From: an uncultured Bacilli bacterium
Lineage (GTDB): Bacteria > Bacillota_I > Bacilli_A > RF39 > UBA660
Direction: 5' to 3'
Assembly (NCBI GenBank): GCA_947589675.1
Contig: CANQCI010000010.1
Coordinates: 1 to 44,875 of the forward strand
Length of the DNA: 44,875 bases
Shown: piece after piece, positions 1 to 7,262 of the stretch
How the letters are laid out: each line of letters begins with the position of its first letter
Position numbering within the stretch: position 1 is the stretch's first letter
The notes under the pieces: model-generated
Seen by the model: only the letters and a program-made list of their open reading frames with translations
Databases searched by the model: none
Told to the model about the DNA's origin: nothing
Program-made: the position numbers and the translations under genes

Positions 1-75
1 GAAGAGCCGTATGCGGGAAATCTGCACGTACGGTTCTGAGAGGGTTGTATGGGGTGACCCATACTTCTACTCAAT
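1..75 (+). mobile_element. Group II intron 3' end (domains V-VI), truncated by window edge
   Basis: Positions 4-37 fold as a group II intron domain V. The lower helix carries the AGC catalytic triad at 5-7, opposed by a GTTC strand, with a two-base bulge near 27-28 and a GAAA-type cap at 17-21. Positions 39-72 form the domain VI hairpin, with GTATGGG pairing to CCCATAC around a GTGA loop and an unpaired A near the 3' base as the likely branch point. The intron probably ends near 75. The rest of the intron and any reverse transcriptase lie left of the window, so activity cannot be judged. Confidence 0.88.
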
Positions 76-149
76 AAACTCTAAATTATGCTATCGATGA
101 TGCAAGTAAAATGGTTAATAAAAAAATGAATAACCTTAATAATAACTAA
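76..149 (+). pseudogene. 3' exon remnant of a gene interrupted by the group II intron
   Basis: Directly after the intron end an open frame runs to a TAA at 147-149 and encodes about 24 residues ending KMVNKKMNNLNNN. It has no start of its own and is followed by a weak terminator, as expected for the C-terminal tail of an intron-interrupted protein. The tail resembles the end of YbaB/EbfC nucleoid-associated proteins (helix, then KKM, then a disordered tail), but this is too short to prove. If the intron is active, splicing would restore the gene. Confidence 0.45.
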
Positions 150-173
150 AGGGGAGATTTTTCTTCCTTTTTT
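148..173 (+). terminator. Weak rho-independent terminator after the exon remnant
   Basis: An AAAGG strand pairs with CCTTT around a short loop, followed by a T-rich run. The stem is short and contains G-T pairs. Confidence 0.4.
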
Positions 174-216
174 AGTGGGTTATTTAGGCACTTTAAAAAT
201 TTTTTGAATTTTGTTA

Positions 217-246
217 TTGACAACTATAAATATCGTATGGTAATAT
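217..246 (+). promoter_or_regulatory. Promoter of the large ncRNA
   Basis: A consensus TTGACA (217-222) is followed after 18 bases by TAATAT (241-246). Transcription is expected to start near 252-254, about 20 bases before the closing helix of the structured RNA. There is no Shine-Dalgarno sequence or ORF downstream. Confidence 0.7.
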
Positions 247-251
247 TAAGT

Positions 252-898
252 TACATAAAAGATATGACATAAAGATATTGTTATTTGACATTTAGATAAT
301 TGAACCATATGAAAGACAAGACGCAAACTTGTATGGAGGGCATCTTAGCTTATTACCTGATAGGGCGACCTTTCGGGGGATTGAGAAAGAAAATATTAGC
401 AATTATATTTTCGAGGATCTACGAAGTAGAAAAAAGATGCCTGTGGTTTAGTAAGTGGATTTATAAAGCACAAAACTAATCGTGATCATCATAAACTTTC
501 TGATAGAATGCAGAAGAATAACTTTATCACTTATTAGGTTGGCACCTAAAGAGTTATAAAGACGCCTTAAGTCATAATGTTGTAGTTGATACCTGGTGAC
601 AGGAGTATAAGATTAGAAGTTGGTTAAAGTAGCACAAATCTACAACAATACTTTTCTGAAAAACGGAAGAGTTTCAAGAGTTTTAGATAATACCTAAGCG
701 TGTGAAATTTGGGAGTGAAATTCTCCCGTAGTGATTGTAGGTAGATGAAAATTAAAGGTCGCACCTTTATGAGGGCATCTACTGGCTAGTGGCTGAATGA
801 AAAAATAGATGTATTTATTAAACTAATGAGAGAATCATCATTATCTAATTGTCAAATAACAATAGAAATTAATACTCAAATTACTGAGTATTTTTTTT
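252..898 (+). ncRNA. Large structured non-coding RNA (OLE/ROOL/GOLLD-size class), family not determined
   Basis: The ends 276-300 and 840-864 form a 25-bp helix with one mismatch that encloses about 540 nt without a usable ORF. Internal perfect or near-perfect helices include 339-346/434-441, 418-422/426-430, 518-525/550-557 with 534-539/544-549 nested inside, 578-585/640-647 enclosing a GTGA-capped hairpin at 592-603, 651-656/666-671, 711-715/723-727, and 741-747/776-782 enclosing 753-759/763-769. It has its own consensus promoter upstream and a terminator at 871-898. Closed length (589 nt) resembles ROOL (mean near 580 nt) or OLE (about 600 nt). No OapA-like gene follows, so OLE is less favoured. 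The family name is an inference from size and architecture; being a large structured RNA is well supported. Confidence 0.8.
871..898 (+). terminator. Rho-independent terminator of the large ncRNA
   Basis: AATACTCA (871-878) pairs with TGAGTATT (885-892), followed by a run of T. The same stem sequence recurs in the terminators at 6952-6975 and 9312-9343. Confidence 0.85.
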
Positions 899-920
899 GA
901 CTTTAATTTTTAGGAATATA

Positions 921-929
921 TGTTATACT
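921..929 (+). promoter_or_regulatory. Extended -10 promoter for the membrane-protein pair
   Basis: TGTTATACT is an extended -10 element (TGnTATACT) about 30 bases before the ATG at 959. A TTGACT at 897-902 is too distant (21-base spacer) to be a good -35. Confidence 0.55.
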
Positions 930-958
930 TATAATAGTTAATAATTGAGGGATGTTAT

Positions 959-1711
959 ATGGAGGAAAGTTTTGAAAATGCCAAGGTTAAAGTTTTAATA
1001 GTTATATCGATAATGGCGTTATTATTTTCCATTTGTTTAATTAAGTATAGTGATATATTTAAACAAGATAATCATCTAGATGTAGATACTTTTTTTGAAT
1101 TAAAGGGTGGGAAAGATTATTTTAGTCAAAATTTACAAAAACTTATTCCTTATAGAGAAACTAATAATCCAAAATATTTAACCGCTTATCAAAATAAGAA
1201 TACTACTGCGATAAATATCAATAATGCTATCTTTTTAAGTATGGCTCGTAATTATATTGCTCATAAAGATGATTTTACATCAACTGAATTAATTGGCATT
1301 ATTAATCAATTTTATGGTAATGATATTTTTATTTATAATGATACCTTTAGTATTGATAATGAAGAAACCTGTACATATAGTTATGAAAAATATCATTGTG
1401 AAAAAACAGCTAAAAGTGGTATAATGTACGCAGCTGTTCGTAATATAACTAATTTAAGAATGGTGAATAATTTATTTTATTTAGAAGAAGAAAATATATT
1501 TTTTAGTATTAATGATTTAAATTATAAAATATATAGTGATGGTACTTATCAAAATGTAGTAGCAGAGTTTACCTCACAAGATATTATTGATAGCAATTTA
1601 GATGCTACTGACTATATAATTAAAACTTACAATCAATATAAGGTTAAATACGAAAGTACTTTTACTAAAAATGGAGATGGTTATTTATGGAAAGAAACAA
1701 AGGTAAATTAA
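959..1711 (+). CDS. Single-pass membrane protein, hypothetical
   Basis: The protein has 250 residues. A hydrophobic segment at about residues 10-28 anchors it, and the rest is a polar, probably extracytoplasmic domain with a Cys pair (TCTYSYEKYHC). Start: ATG 8 bases after GAGG (947-950). It ends with a motif (TFTKNGDGYLWKET) that matches the end of the minus-strand protein at 16531-17343 (TFKKSQNGTYYWVET). The AYQNKNTTA and CTYSYEKYHC regions also have counterparts there, so the two are paralogues of one family. The downstream gene overlaps by 25 bases and is probably co-translated. Function unknown; no enzyme motif seen. Confidence 0.85.
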   Translation: MEESFENAKVKVLIVISIMALLFSICLIKYSDIFKQDNHLDVDTFFELKGGKDYFSQNLQKLIPYRETNNPKYLTAYQNKNTTAININNAIFLSMARNYIAHKDDFTSTELIGIINQFYGNDIFIYNDTFSIDNEETCTYSYEKYHCEKTAKSGIMYAAVRNITNLRMVNNLFYLEEENIFFSINDLNYKIYSDGTYQNVVAEFTSQDIIDSNLDATDYIIKTYNQYKVKYESTFTKNGDGYLWKETKVN

Positions 1712-2154
1712 AAATTGGTATTATTAGTTTTTTAATTATTATTGGAGCCGCATTTTTAGGATGGTTTATAGCTGGTGGTTTTCGGCAAAGCCATGGGGTT
1801 ATCAATGGGTTAGTAGTTAATATTGTTAATTATCAAGATTATTCAACCAAAATGATTACCACTTATGATCAATATCAAAAAGTTTTAGCAGAAAATGGTT
1901 TAATGGCGGAAAAAGATACTTTAAAAGAAAAAAATTTCAAGAAAAAAGATTATATTGTCGATTATATACCATATGGGGAAGATTTAAAAGTTAGAAATAT
2001 TGAATTAACGGTTCAAAATAATAGTGCTAGTTTAATTTATTATGTTAATAAAAGTGTTGAAGAAAATGAAAAATTATTGTTATATTTTATTCCCGTTAAA
2101 AAAGGCTCAATTAAAGAATTTACTTTAGCTAATCGGAAATTTGTTTATGAATAA
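1687..2154 (+). CDS. Single-pass membrane protein, hypothetical
   Basis: This 155-residue protein has an N-terminal membrane segment (about residues 9-31, ending GWFIAGG) and a short polar domain. It starts inside the previous gene (25-base overlap, different frame) with GGAGATGG just upstream, so the two form one transcription unit ended by the terminator at 2157-2186. No family recognised. The short C-terminal beta-rich region could be an interaction module, but nothing specific can be said. Confidence 0.8.
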   Translation: MERNKGKLKIGIISFLIIIGAAFLGWFIAGGFRQSHGVINGLVVNIVNYQDYSTKMITTYDQYQKVLAENGLMAEKDTLKEKNFKKKDYIVDYIPYGEDLKVRNIELTVQNNSASLIYYVNKSVEENEKLLLYFIPVKKGSIKEFTLANRKFVYE

Positions 2155-2156
2155 TA

Positions 2157-2186
2157 GGTAAAGGTTAGAAGACTTTTACCTTTTTT
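2157..2186 (+). terminator. Rho-independent terminator
   Basis: GGTAAAGG (2157-2164) pairs with CTTTTACC (2173-2180), followed by TTTTTT. It ends the two-gene membrane-protein unit. Confidence 0.85.
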
Positions 2187-2262
2187 AAAGTGCAAAAGGG
2201 CAAGGTTTAAAGTGCAAAATTTGCACTTTAAACCTATGGAGCATATTAGTTTGAGATATAAT
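2184..2262 (+). promoter_or_regulatory. Operator-like palindrome and promoter of the Fic gene
   Basis: TTTAAAGTGCAAAA occurs directly repeated at 2184-2197 and 2206-2219 (22-base period, two helical turns), and inverted immediately after. 2204-2218 and 2220-2234 form a perfect 15-bp palindrome around a single A. A -10 (TATAAT, 2257-2262) follows, so the palindrome abuts the -35 position. No T-run follows, so this looks like a protein-binding operator more than a terminator. Confidence 0.6.
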
Positions 2263-2294
2263 AATAAGATAAATATTTAAGGAGATTTTAGGAT

Positions 2295-3137
2295 ATGGAT
2301 AAATTAGAAGCATGGGATAAAGAATTATCTTTATATGCTAAACAAGGGGAACAAGATAAAGCTAAAATATGGCAAATTGCCGTTGGGCTTCAAGATGTCG
2401 ATGGCTTAAAACCATCAAAATATTTAATTGATACAGCTAAAGAACATATCGAGGGAATTATTGGCATTGATGAAGCTAAAAGAAGAATAGATGAATATTA
2501 TAAATTTAAAGAAAATAATAATGAAGAAGCTGATAAAGTAGCAGTTAGAATAACCGAAATTTTAAGTGAAAATAGTTTTAATTTTAATGTTTTAGAACTT
2601 AATAATATTCATTTTAGATTATTTAAAGGAATATATAAAGAAGCTGGTAAAATAAGAGATTATAATTTTACTAAGAAAGAATGGATATTAAATGATGATA
2701 CAGTTATTTATTCTTCTTATGGATTAATAAAAGATACTTTAGAATATGATTTAGAACAAGAAAAAAAATATTCTTATAAAAATAAAACTTTAGAAGAAAT
2801 AGTAAAGCATATTGCTAGATTTACTTCTAATATTTGGCAAGTGCATCCTTTTTGTGAGGGAAATACGAGAACTACCGCAGTTTTTATTTTAAAATATCTT
2901 AGGACATTGGACTTTAAGATAAATAGTGAAGTATTTGCACAAAATTCATGGTATTTTCGTAATTCATTAGTAAGAGCTAATTATAAAAATTTTGCCAAAA
3001 ATATTTTTGAAGATACATCATATTTGGAAAAATTCTTTTTTAATCTATTAAGTGATACAGAATATGAACTTAAAAATCGCTATACGCATATAGACTATAA
3101 CGAAAAAATGGCAGGCGAAAAAATGGCAGAGGGATAA
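2295..3137 (+). CDS. Fic-domain protein with N-terminal VbhA-like antitoxin domain
   Basis: The protein has 280 residues. The Fic active-site motif is HPFCEGNTRT at residues 184-193 (HxFxEGNxR), and the flap region around DYNFTKKEW precedes it. Fic enzymes transfer AMP or other nucleotide moieties to target proteins. Residues about 25-69 resemble the VbhA antitoxin helix bundle (GLQDVDGLKP...GIIGIDEA), fused in cis; where VbhA has the inhibitory Glu this protein has Asp. The second Arg of the canonical motif is Ala, as in many HPFxEGNTRT proteins. Start: ATG with AGGAG at 2280-2284. It is a monocistronic unit behind an operator-like palindrome, suggesting autoregulation. Target and physiological role (toxin or housekeeping) unknown. 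Confidence 0.9.
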   Translation: MDKLEAWDKELSLYAKQGEQDKAKIWQIAVGLQDVDGLKPSKYLIDTAKEHIEGIIGIDEAKRRIDEYYKFKENNNEEADKVAVRITEILSENSFNFNVLELNNIHFRLFKGIYKEAGKIRDYNFTKKEWILNDDTVIYSSYGLIKDTLEYDLEQEKKYSYKNKTLEEIVKHIARFTSNIWQVHPFCEGNTRTTAVFILKYLRTLDFKINSEVFAQNSWYFRNSLVRANYKNFAKNIFEDTSYLEKFFFNLLSDTEYELKNRYTHIDYNEKMAGEKMAEG

Positions 3138-3151
3138 TTCTATCTTAACAC

Positions 3152-3180
3152 TTTTACTTTTTTTTATCTCATGTTATAAT
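3152..3180 (+). promoter_or_regulatory. Promoter of the HerA-type ATPase gene
   Basis: The extended -10 TGTTATAAT ends at 3180, with a weak -35 (TTTTAC) 17 bases upstream of the TATAAT. Confidence 0.55.
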
Positions 3181-3207
3181 TTGGATAGAAAAGTAGAGGT
3201 GTTTTTC

Positions 3208-5178
3208 ATGTTTGGAAAAATAATGTATATTGGAGATAGTGAAGCTCATGTGGAAAATACGCAACAAAATGCCGCTTCATCTGATTTAATGAATATGCAT
3301 GTTATATTTGAAGAAAATAATCAAAGAATATTAGGAGAAGTAAATGAGTTAAATAAAGATTTTATTCGAATTAGATTTTTAGGAGAATATATTGATAATC
3401 ATTATGTTAATGGGGTTTTAAGAAAACCACTTTTAACTTCTAAAATTAGAATTATTAATAGTGAAGAATTAATGGAATTAATGGGAACCTATAATGAAAA
3501 AACATTTATATTAGGTGAAAGTGCGATTTATAAAGGTTTTAATTTATGCCCAAGTGTTAATGATTTATTCTCTAATCACTTAGCTATCTTTGGTAACTCT
3601 GGTTCTGGGAAATCTTGTGGGGTATCACGGATTGTTCAAAATTTATTTAGTAATGAATTAGCTGTGCAATATAATGCTAATTTGTTTATATTTGATGCTT
3701 ATGGGGAATATAAAAATGCCTTTAGCTCCTTAGATAAAATAAATCCTACCTATAGTTATAAATTTATTACGACTAATCCCCATGATCCGACTGATGTTCC
3801 TTTGCAAATTCCGGTTAATTTATTAACGCTTGATGATATTGCTTTATTATTACAAGCCGCTAATCATGCTCAATTACCGATTATTGAACATACCATAAAA
3901 TTAGCGAAAATATTTTCAGTGGATAGTGAAGAAACTAGAGCCTATAAAAATCACTTAATTGCTAAAGCTTTGCTGGCCGTATTATTTTCAAGTGAAACAA
4001 CTGCAAATAAGAAAAATGAAATATTTACAATTATTGAAGTATGTAATACCCCAGAATTTAATTTTGATTCCGTTATTCCAGGACTAGGGTATACTAGAAC
4101 TTTTAGTGAATGTTTTGAAATTGATTCTAATGGAGCTTTTGGGGAATCAGTTTTGATTACTAATTATATTTTAGGCATGATTAAAGATGAATTAGAAACA
4201 ATGAGTGAACCAGATGGGGCAAGCTATTCATTAAGAGATTTTGCTAATGCTTTAGAATTTACCTTAATTAGTCAAGGTTTCCAACATAATAAAAATTTAC
4301 ATGATGATGCTACTATTTTGAAAGTAAGATTAACAAGTATTATTAATAGTAAAGTAAATAGTTATTTTACGGATAAATATATGGGAGTTCAAGAATTTAT
4401 TTCTTCCCTAGTTTCAGTTGGCAATAATCAAAAAGCTCAAATTATTAATATTAATCTTGAAGATGTTGATGATGTTTATGCTAAAGTAATAGTTAAGATA
4501 ATATCTCGGTTAATCTTTAATTTTGCCAAAGCTAGTGAAAGAAGAGCAACAGTTCCTTTCCATTTATTCCTAGAAGAAGCTCACCGTTATATCCAAAAAG
4601 ATAACGATACTTTCTTAATTGGTTATAATATATTTGACCGGATTGCCAAAGAAGGGCGGAAATATGGGGTAATTTTGGATATTATAAGTCAAAGACCAGT
4701 AGAAATTTCCGATACAGTTATTGCTCAATGTAATAATTTCCTTATCTTTAAAATGACTCACCCTTTAGATATAAAATATATTAGTGAAATGCTTCCAAAT
4801 ATTTCTGCAGATATTCTTGATAAACAAAAAGTATTGCAACCTGGTAATTGTGTTTGTTTCGGGGGAGCTTTTAAAATTCCGATGATTATTAAACTAAAAA
4901 TGCCAGATCCAATGCCTCAGTCATCAAACTGTGATGTTTCTAATTGTTGGCGGGCTGATAGTCCTGTTAGTAGTGCTAGTCCTGTTGGTGCTAATATGAA
5001 TCCAAGTGGGGGAGGTATGCCAACAATGACGCCAATCCCTCCAAGTAATCCTGGTATTCCTAATCCTATTCCTGCACCAGATGCTAGTATAAATACCGTC
5101 CCAGTCAGTGTAAGTAGCACTACACCAGAAAATACCGGAGCTCCTAAGTTCTTTTCTGGGCAAATCAATACTAATTGA
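3208..5178 (+). CDS. HerA/DUF87-type ATPase with disordered Pro/Gly tail
   Basis: The protein has 656 residues from the ATG at 3208, chosen because AGAGGTG lies just upstream; a TTG at 3181 lies in frame but falls on the -10. Residues 1-90 form a beta-rich HAS-barrel-like domain. Walker A is GNSGSGKS at 129-136, Walker B LFLEEAHRY follows later, and a sensor-like ISQRP lies beyond it, all typical of HerA/FtsK-superfamily DNA-translocating ATPases (DUF87). The last 80 or so residues are rich in Pro, Gly, Ser and Asn and probably disordered. No NurA nuclease or other known HerA partner is adjacent, so DNA repair, DNA transfer or defence cannot be distinguished. Confidence 0.85.
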   Translation: MFGKIMYIGDSEAHVENTQQNAASSDLMNMHVIFEENNQRILGEVNELNKDFIRIRFLGEYIDNHYVNGVLRKPLLTSKIRIINSEELMELMGTYNEKTFILGESAIYKGFNLCPSVNDLFSNHLAIFGNSGSGKSCGVSRIVQNLFSNELAVQYNANLFIFDAYGEYKNAFSSLDKINPTYSYKFITTNPHDPTDVPLQIPVNLLTLDDIALLLQAANHAQLPIIEHTIKLAKIFSVDSEETRAYKNHLIAKALLAVLFSSETTANKKNEIFTIIEVCNTPEFNFDSVIPGLGYTRTFSECFEIDSNGAFGESVLITNYILGMIKDELETMSEPDGASYSLRDFANALEFTLISQGFQHNKNLHDDATILKVRLTSIINSKVNSYFTDKYMGVQEFISSLVSVGNNQKAQIININLEDVDDVYAKVIVKIISRLIFNFAKASERRATVPFHLFLEEAHRYIQKDNDTFLIGYNIFDRIAKEGRKYGVILDIISQRPVEISDTVIAQCNNFLIFKMTHPLDIKYISEMLPNISADILDKQKVLQPGNCVCFGGAFKIPMIIKLKMPDPMPQSSNCDVSNCWRADSPVSSASPVGANMNPSGGGMPTMTPIPPSNPGIPNPIPAPDASINTVPVSVSSTTPENTGAPKFFSGQINTN

Positions 5179-5203
5179 AAACAGGGGATAATTATGCTAT
5201 AAT
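5175..5203 (+). promoter_or_regulatory. Promoter of the glucosaminidase gene
   Basis: TTGAAA (5175-5180), a 17-base spacer and TATAAT (5198-5203) preceded by TGC, an extended -10. The -35 overlaps the stop codon of the upstream gene. Confidence 0.75.
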
Positions 5204-5240
5204 ATGCGTATACTGTTATTAAGGAGCGAATTTTTAAATA

Positions 5241-6047
5241 ATGAAAGATTATCTACAGACCAATAAAAAGGGGATTATCTTGGTTTTAATAGGTTTACTC
5301 TTTGCTGGTTTGCTATTCATAAAAAGTAATAAAGTAGAAGATTTTAGTAAAAGGATGAAAAGATTAAGTTACGTTGCTAAAGAAGTAGAAGAACCAAATG
5401 TTATAATAAGTGTTGATGAAACTAAAGATATAGTTTTGAATGAATATTTTGATGAAATTGACTTTTATGCCAAAACTTTTCAAATTGATGGAAATGTTTT
5501 ATATAATAAATTAAAAGAGAATTATGATAATTTAGGTTTAGGTAATGAAGGAGTAAATATTGATTTAGTTTTAATTAATTATTTATTTGCTTTAGAAAAT
5601 GGGGAACCAGCATTATTTAATAAAAAGACTATTAGTCAAGTCAAAACTAAAGATTATATGCTTTCTTTAATTAATTACTTTAGTCATGTTTATGGTAATG
5701 TAGATTTTGCCATTGCCGCAGGGATTGCTCAAATTGAATCTGGGTATACAGCTCCACTTATGTTAAGTAAAAATAACATATTTGGAGGTATGTCTGGTAG
5801 TGGTTTAATTGGCTATCGTAATATTGAATACGGAATTTTAAGTTACATTCGTCTTTTGAGTGAAAGTTATTTCAGTCAAGGTTTGAATAGTGTTGAAAGA
5901 ATTGGTTATATTTATAATCCTATTGTTAATGCTCATGGGGCTAAAACAGCCAATCCGACTTGGGTTGCTAATGTCAAAAGAGCGGTTGGCGATTATCAAA
6001 ATTATCCAGCTATCACCGATTTAACCGGTTTAGTGTCTGTAAATTAA
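5241..6047 (+). CDS. Membrane-anchored N-acetylglucosaminidase (GH73/lysozyme-like fold)
   Basis: The protein has 268 residues with one N-terminal membrane segment (about 10-28), a linker, and a C-terminal peptidoglycan hydrolase domain from about residue 130. The motif AQIESGY (Glu166 the likely catalytic acid) and KNNIFGG are hallmarks of the glucosaminidase (GH73/LytG-like) family, which cuts the glycan strand of the cell wall. Start: ATG with AAGGAGCG upstream. It would act outside the cytoplasmic membrane. It has its own strong promoter and is followed by the 6S RNA gene. Confidence 0.85.
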   Translation: MKDYLQTNKKGIILVLIGLLFAGLLFIKSNKVEDFSKRMKRLSYVAKEVEEPNVIISVDETKDIVLNEYFDEIDFYAKTFQIDGNVLYNKLKENYDNLGLGNEGVNIDLVLINYLFALENGEPALFNKKTISQVKTKDYMLSLINYFSHVYGNVDFAIAAGIAQIESGYTAPLMLSKNNIFGGMSGSGLIGYRNIEYGILSYIRLLSESYFSQGLNSVERIGYIYNPIVNAHGAKTANPTWVANVKRAVGDYQNYPAITDLTGLVSVN

Positions 6048-6057
6048 AGAAAAGTTA

Positions 6058-6086
6058 TTGCTTAGTAAAAAGTAATTTGATATAAT
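6058..6086 (+). promoter_or_regulatory. Promoter of 6S RNA
   Basis: TTGCTT (6058-6063), a 17-base spacer and a perfect TATAAT (6081-6086) place the start near 6093. Confidence 0.75.
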
Positions 6087-6092
6087 TAAAAT

Positions 6093-6275
6093 GCCTAGAG
6101 GTATAGTTTACATTTTATAAAAACCGACTAAGATAAAAATAAGGGAATCTAATTGGTTAGTGGTGTAGAATACTCACCCATTAAGTGTCGTGAGGATCCT
6201 AAAATTAACCATGTGATGCCCACCTCGCGAGAGCGGGTTTTTTATCAGGTAGACTACCCTCCGGGTATTTTTTTA
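6093..6275 (+). ncRNA. ssrS: 6S RNA
   Basis: The roughly 180-nt transcript folds like 6S RNA, the promoter mimic that binds sigma70/sigmaA RNA polymerase. The closing stem pairs 6098-6111 with 6249-6261 (small bulges). A large central bubble follows, whose 3' strand holds a GCGA-capped hairpin (6219-6237). A long apical stem contains TGGTTA (6154-6159)/TAACCA (6206-6211), an ATC/GAT pairing below it and GGTG/CACC above. A terminator hairpin TACCC-TCC-GGGTA plus a T-run ends it. Position directly upstream of tcdA, with rarA nearby, matches B. subtilis bsrA (6S-1) next to yrvM. Family assignment rests on fold and synteny, not a covariance search. Confidence 0.8.
6255..6274 (+). terminator. Terminator at the 6S RNA 3' end
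   Basis: TACCC and GGGTA pair around TCC (6255-6267), followed by seven T. tcdA begins only 13 bases later, so some read-through probably supplies tcdA mRNA. Confidence 0.75.
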
Positions 6276-6287
6276 ATGGAGGTAATT

Positions 6288-6953
6288 ATGTTTGAGAGAA
6301 CAATAAAATTAATTGGCGAAGACAATTTAAATAAATTAAAAAAGGCTAATGTGTTAATTGTGGGCTTAGGTGGAGTCGGAGGCATTTGTGCTGAGGCTTT
6401 AGTTCGTTCAGGAATTGGCAAAATTACTATTATTGATTATGATACAATTGAAGAAAGTAATTTAAATCGGCAAATAATAACAAATATAAAAACAGTAGGG
6501 CAAAAGAAAGTAGAAATAGCTTTAGAAAAGTTACAAAATATTAATCCTGAACTCGAAATTAAAGCTTTAGATATATTTTTAAATGAAGAAAATATTAATA
6601 ATTTAGCTCAATATGATTTCATTATTGATGCTTGTGATACAGTAACTACCAAAGTATTATTAATCAAATATGCTTTAAATAATAATCTTAAAATAATATC
6701 TTGCATGGGAACGGGGAAAAGATTAGATTTAACTAAGTTAGAAATTAGTACCTTAAATAAAACTTATAATGATCCTTTAGCCAAAATTGTCCGCAAGAAA
6801 GTTAAAGAATTAGGATTACCTTTAAATATCCCGGTAGTATTTTCTAAAGAATTACCCCTTAATAACGAAAAGGATATAGCTTCAATGATTTTTGTACCCG
6901 CAACTGCGGGGCTATTATTAGCTAATTTTGTTATAAAAAAGATTATAGAATAA
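6288..6953 (+). CDS. tcdA: tRNA threonylcarbamoyladenosine dehydratase (ThiF/MoeB family)
   Basis: The protein has 221 residues. GLGGVGG near residue 24 is the ATP-binding loop of the E1-like ThiF/MoeB fold, followed by DYDTIEESNLNRQ, which holds the conserved Asp and Arg. TcdA cyclises t6A at position 37 of ANN-decoding tRNAs using ATP. I start it at the ATG at 6288, behind GGAGGT (6279-6284); a frame open further upstream lies inside the 6S RNA and is not protein-like. The C-terminus is shorter than the 268-residue E. coli enzyme. Order 6S RNA-tcdA is conserved with Bacillus. Confidence 0.9.
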   Translation: MFERTIKLIGEDNLNKLKKANVLIVGLGGVGGICAEALVRSGIGKITIIDYDTIEESNLNRQIITNIKTVGQKKVEIALEKLQNINPELEIKALDIFLNEENINNLAQYDFIIDACDTVTTKVLLIKYALNNNLKIISCMGTGKRLDLTKLEISTLNKTYNDPLAKIVRKKVKELGLPLNIPVVFSKELPLNNEKDIASMIFVPATAGLLLANFVIKKIIE

Positions 6954-6975
6954 AAATACTCATTTGAGTATTTTT
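6952..6975. terminator. Bidirectional terminator between tcdA and the XRE gene
   Basis: AAAAATACTCA (6952-6962) and TGAGTATTTTT (6965-6975) are perfect 11-bp arms, with A- and T-runs for both strands. Confidence 0.85.
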
Positions 6976-6997
6976 ATTCTATAATCTATCTTTATAA

Positions 6998-7234
6998 TTA
7001 CTTACTATTTTTAAAGATAACACTTTTAGGATACGGTTCTCTAACATCAGTGTTATATAATATATAATCAATAGAAACATTATAATATTCAGATAAAATA
7101 ATAAGTTGTTCATAAGTCATTTGATTTAATCCTGTTTCATAACGAGAATATTGTTGTTGTGAAACATTTAAAATTTTACTTAAATCTTTTTGATTTAAAT
7201 CGTGATCTTCTCTTAATTCCCTAATTCGATTCAT
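6998..7234 (-). CDS. XRE-family helix-turn-helix regulator
   Basis: A 78-residue Cro/CI-type HTH protein: LNQKDLSKILNVSQQQYSRYE at about residues 13-33 is the helix-turn-helix, and the tail carries REPYPKS. The protein at 40409-40654 is a paralogue of almost the same length with a matching tail (RNPYPRS). It is divergent from the surface-protein gene at 7358, and three operator-like palindromes lie in the 123 bases between them, so it very likely controls that promoter and perhaps its own. Ligand or signal unknown. Confidence 0.9.
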   Translation of the reverse strand: MNRIRELREDHDLNQKDLSKILNVSQQQYSRYETGLNQMTYEQLIILSEYYNVSIDYILYNTDVREPYPKSVIFKNSK

Positions 7235-7262
7235 TTACTTTTTATCACCAAGTTAATTTTAT

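Noticed and set aside
276-864. MITE with 25-bp terminal inverted repeats
   Set aside because: No flanking target duplication, and internal helices plus promoter and terminator fit an RNA better.
252-898. The structured region could be another group II intron (domains I-III)
   Set aside because: Its ends form one long 25-bp helix with a promoter and terminator outside, and the only domain V lies upstream (4-37), in the wrong order.
4917-5168. Antisense ORFs under the HerA tail
   Set aside because: They mirror the low-complexity Pro/Gly tail and have no start signals.
6153-6290. N-terminal extension of TcdA from an upstream TTG
   Set aside because: It lies across the 6S RNA and its terminator; the ATG at 6288 has a perfect GGAGGT.
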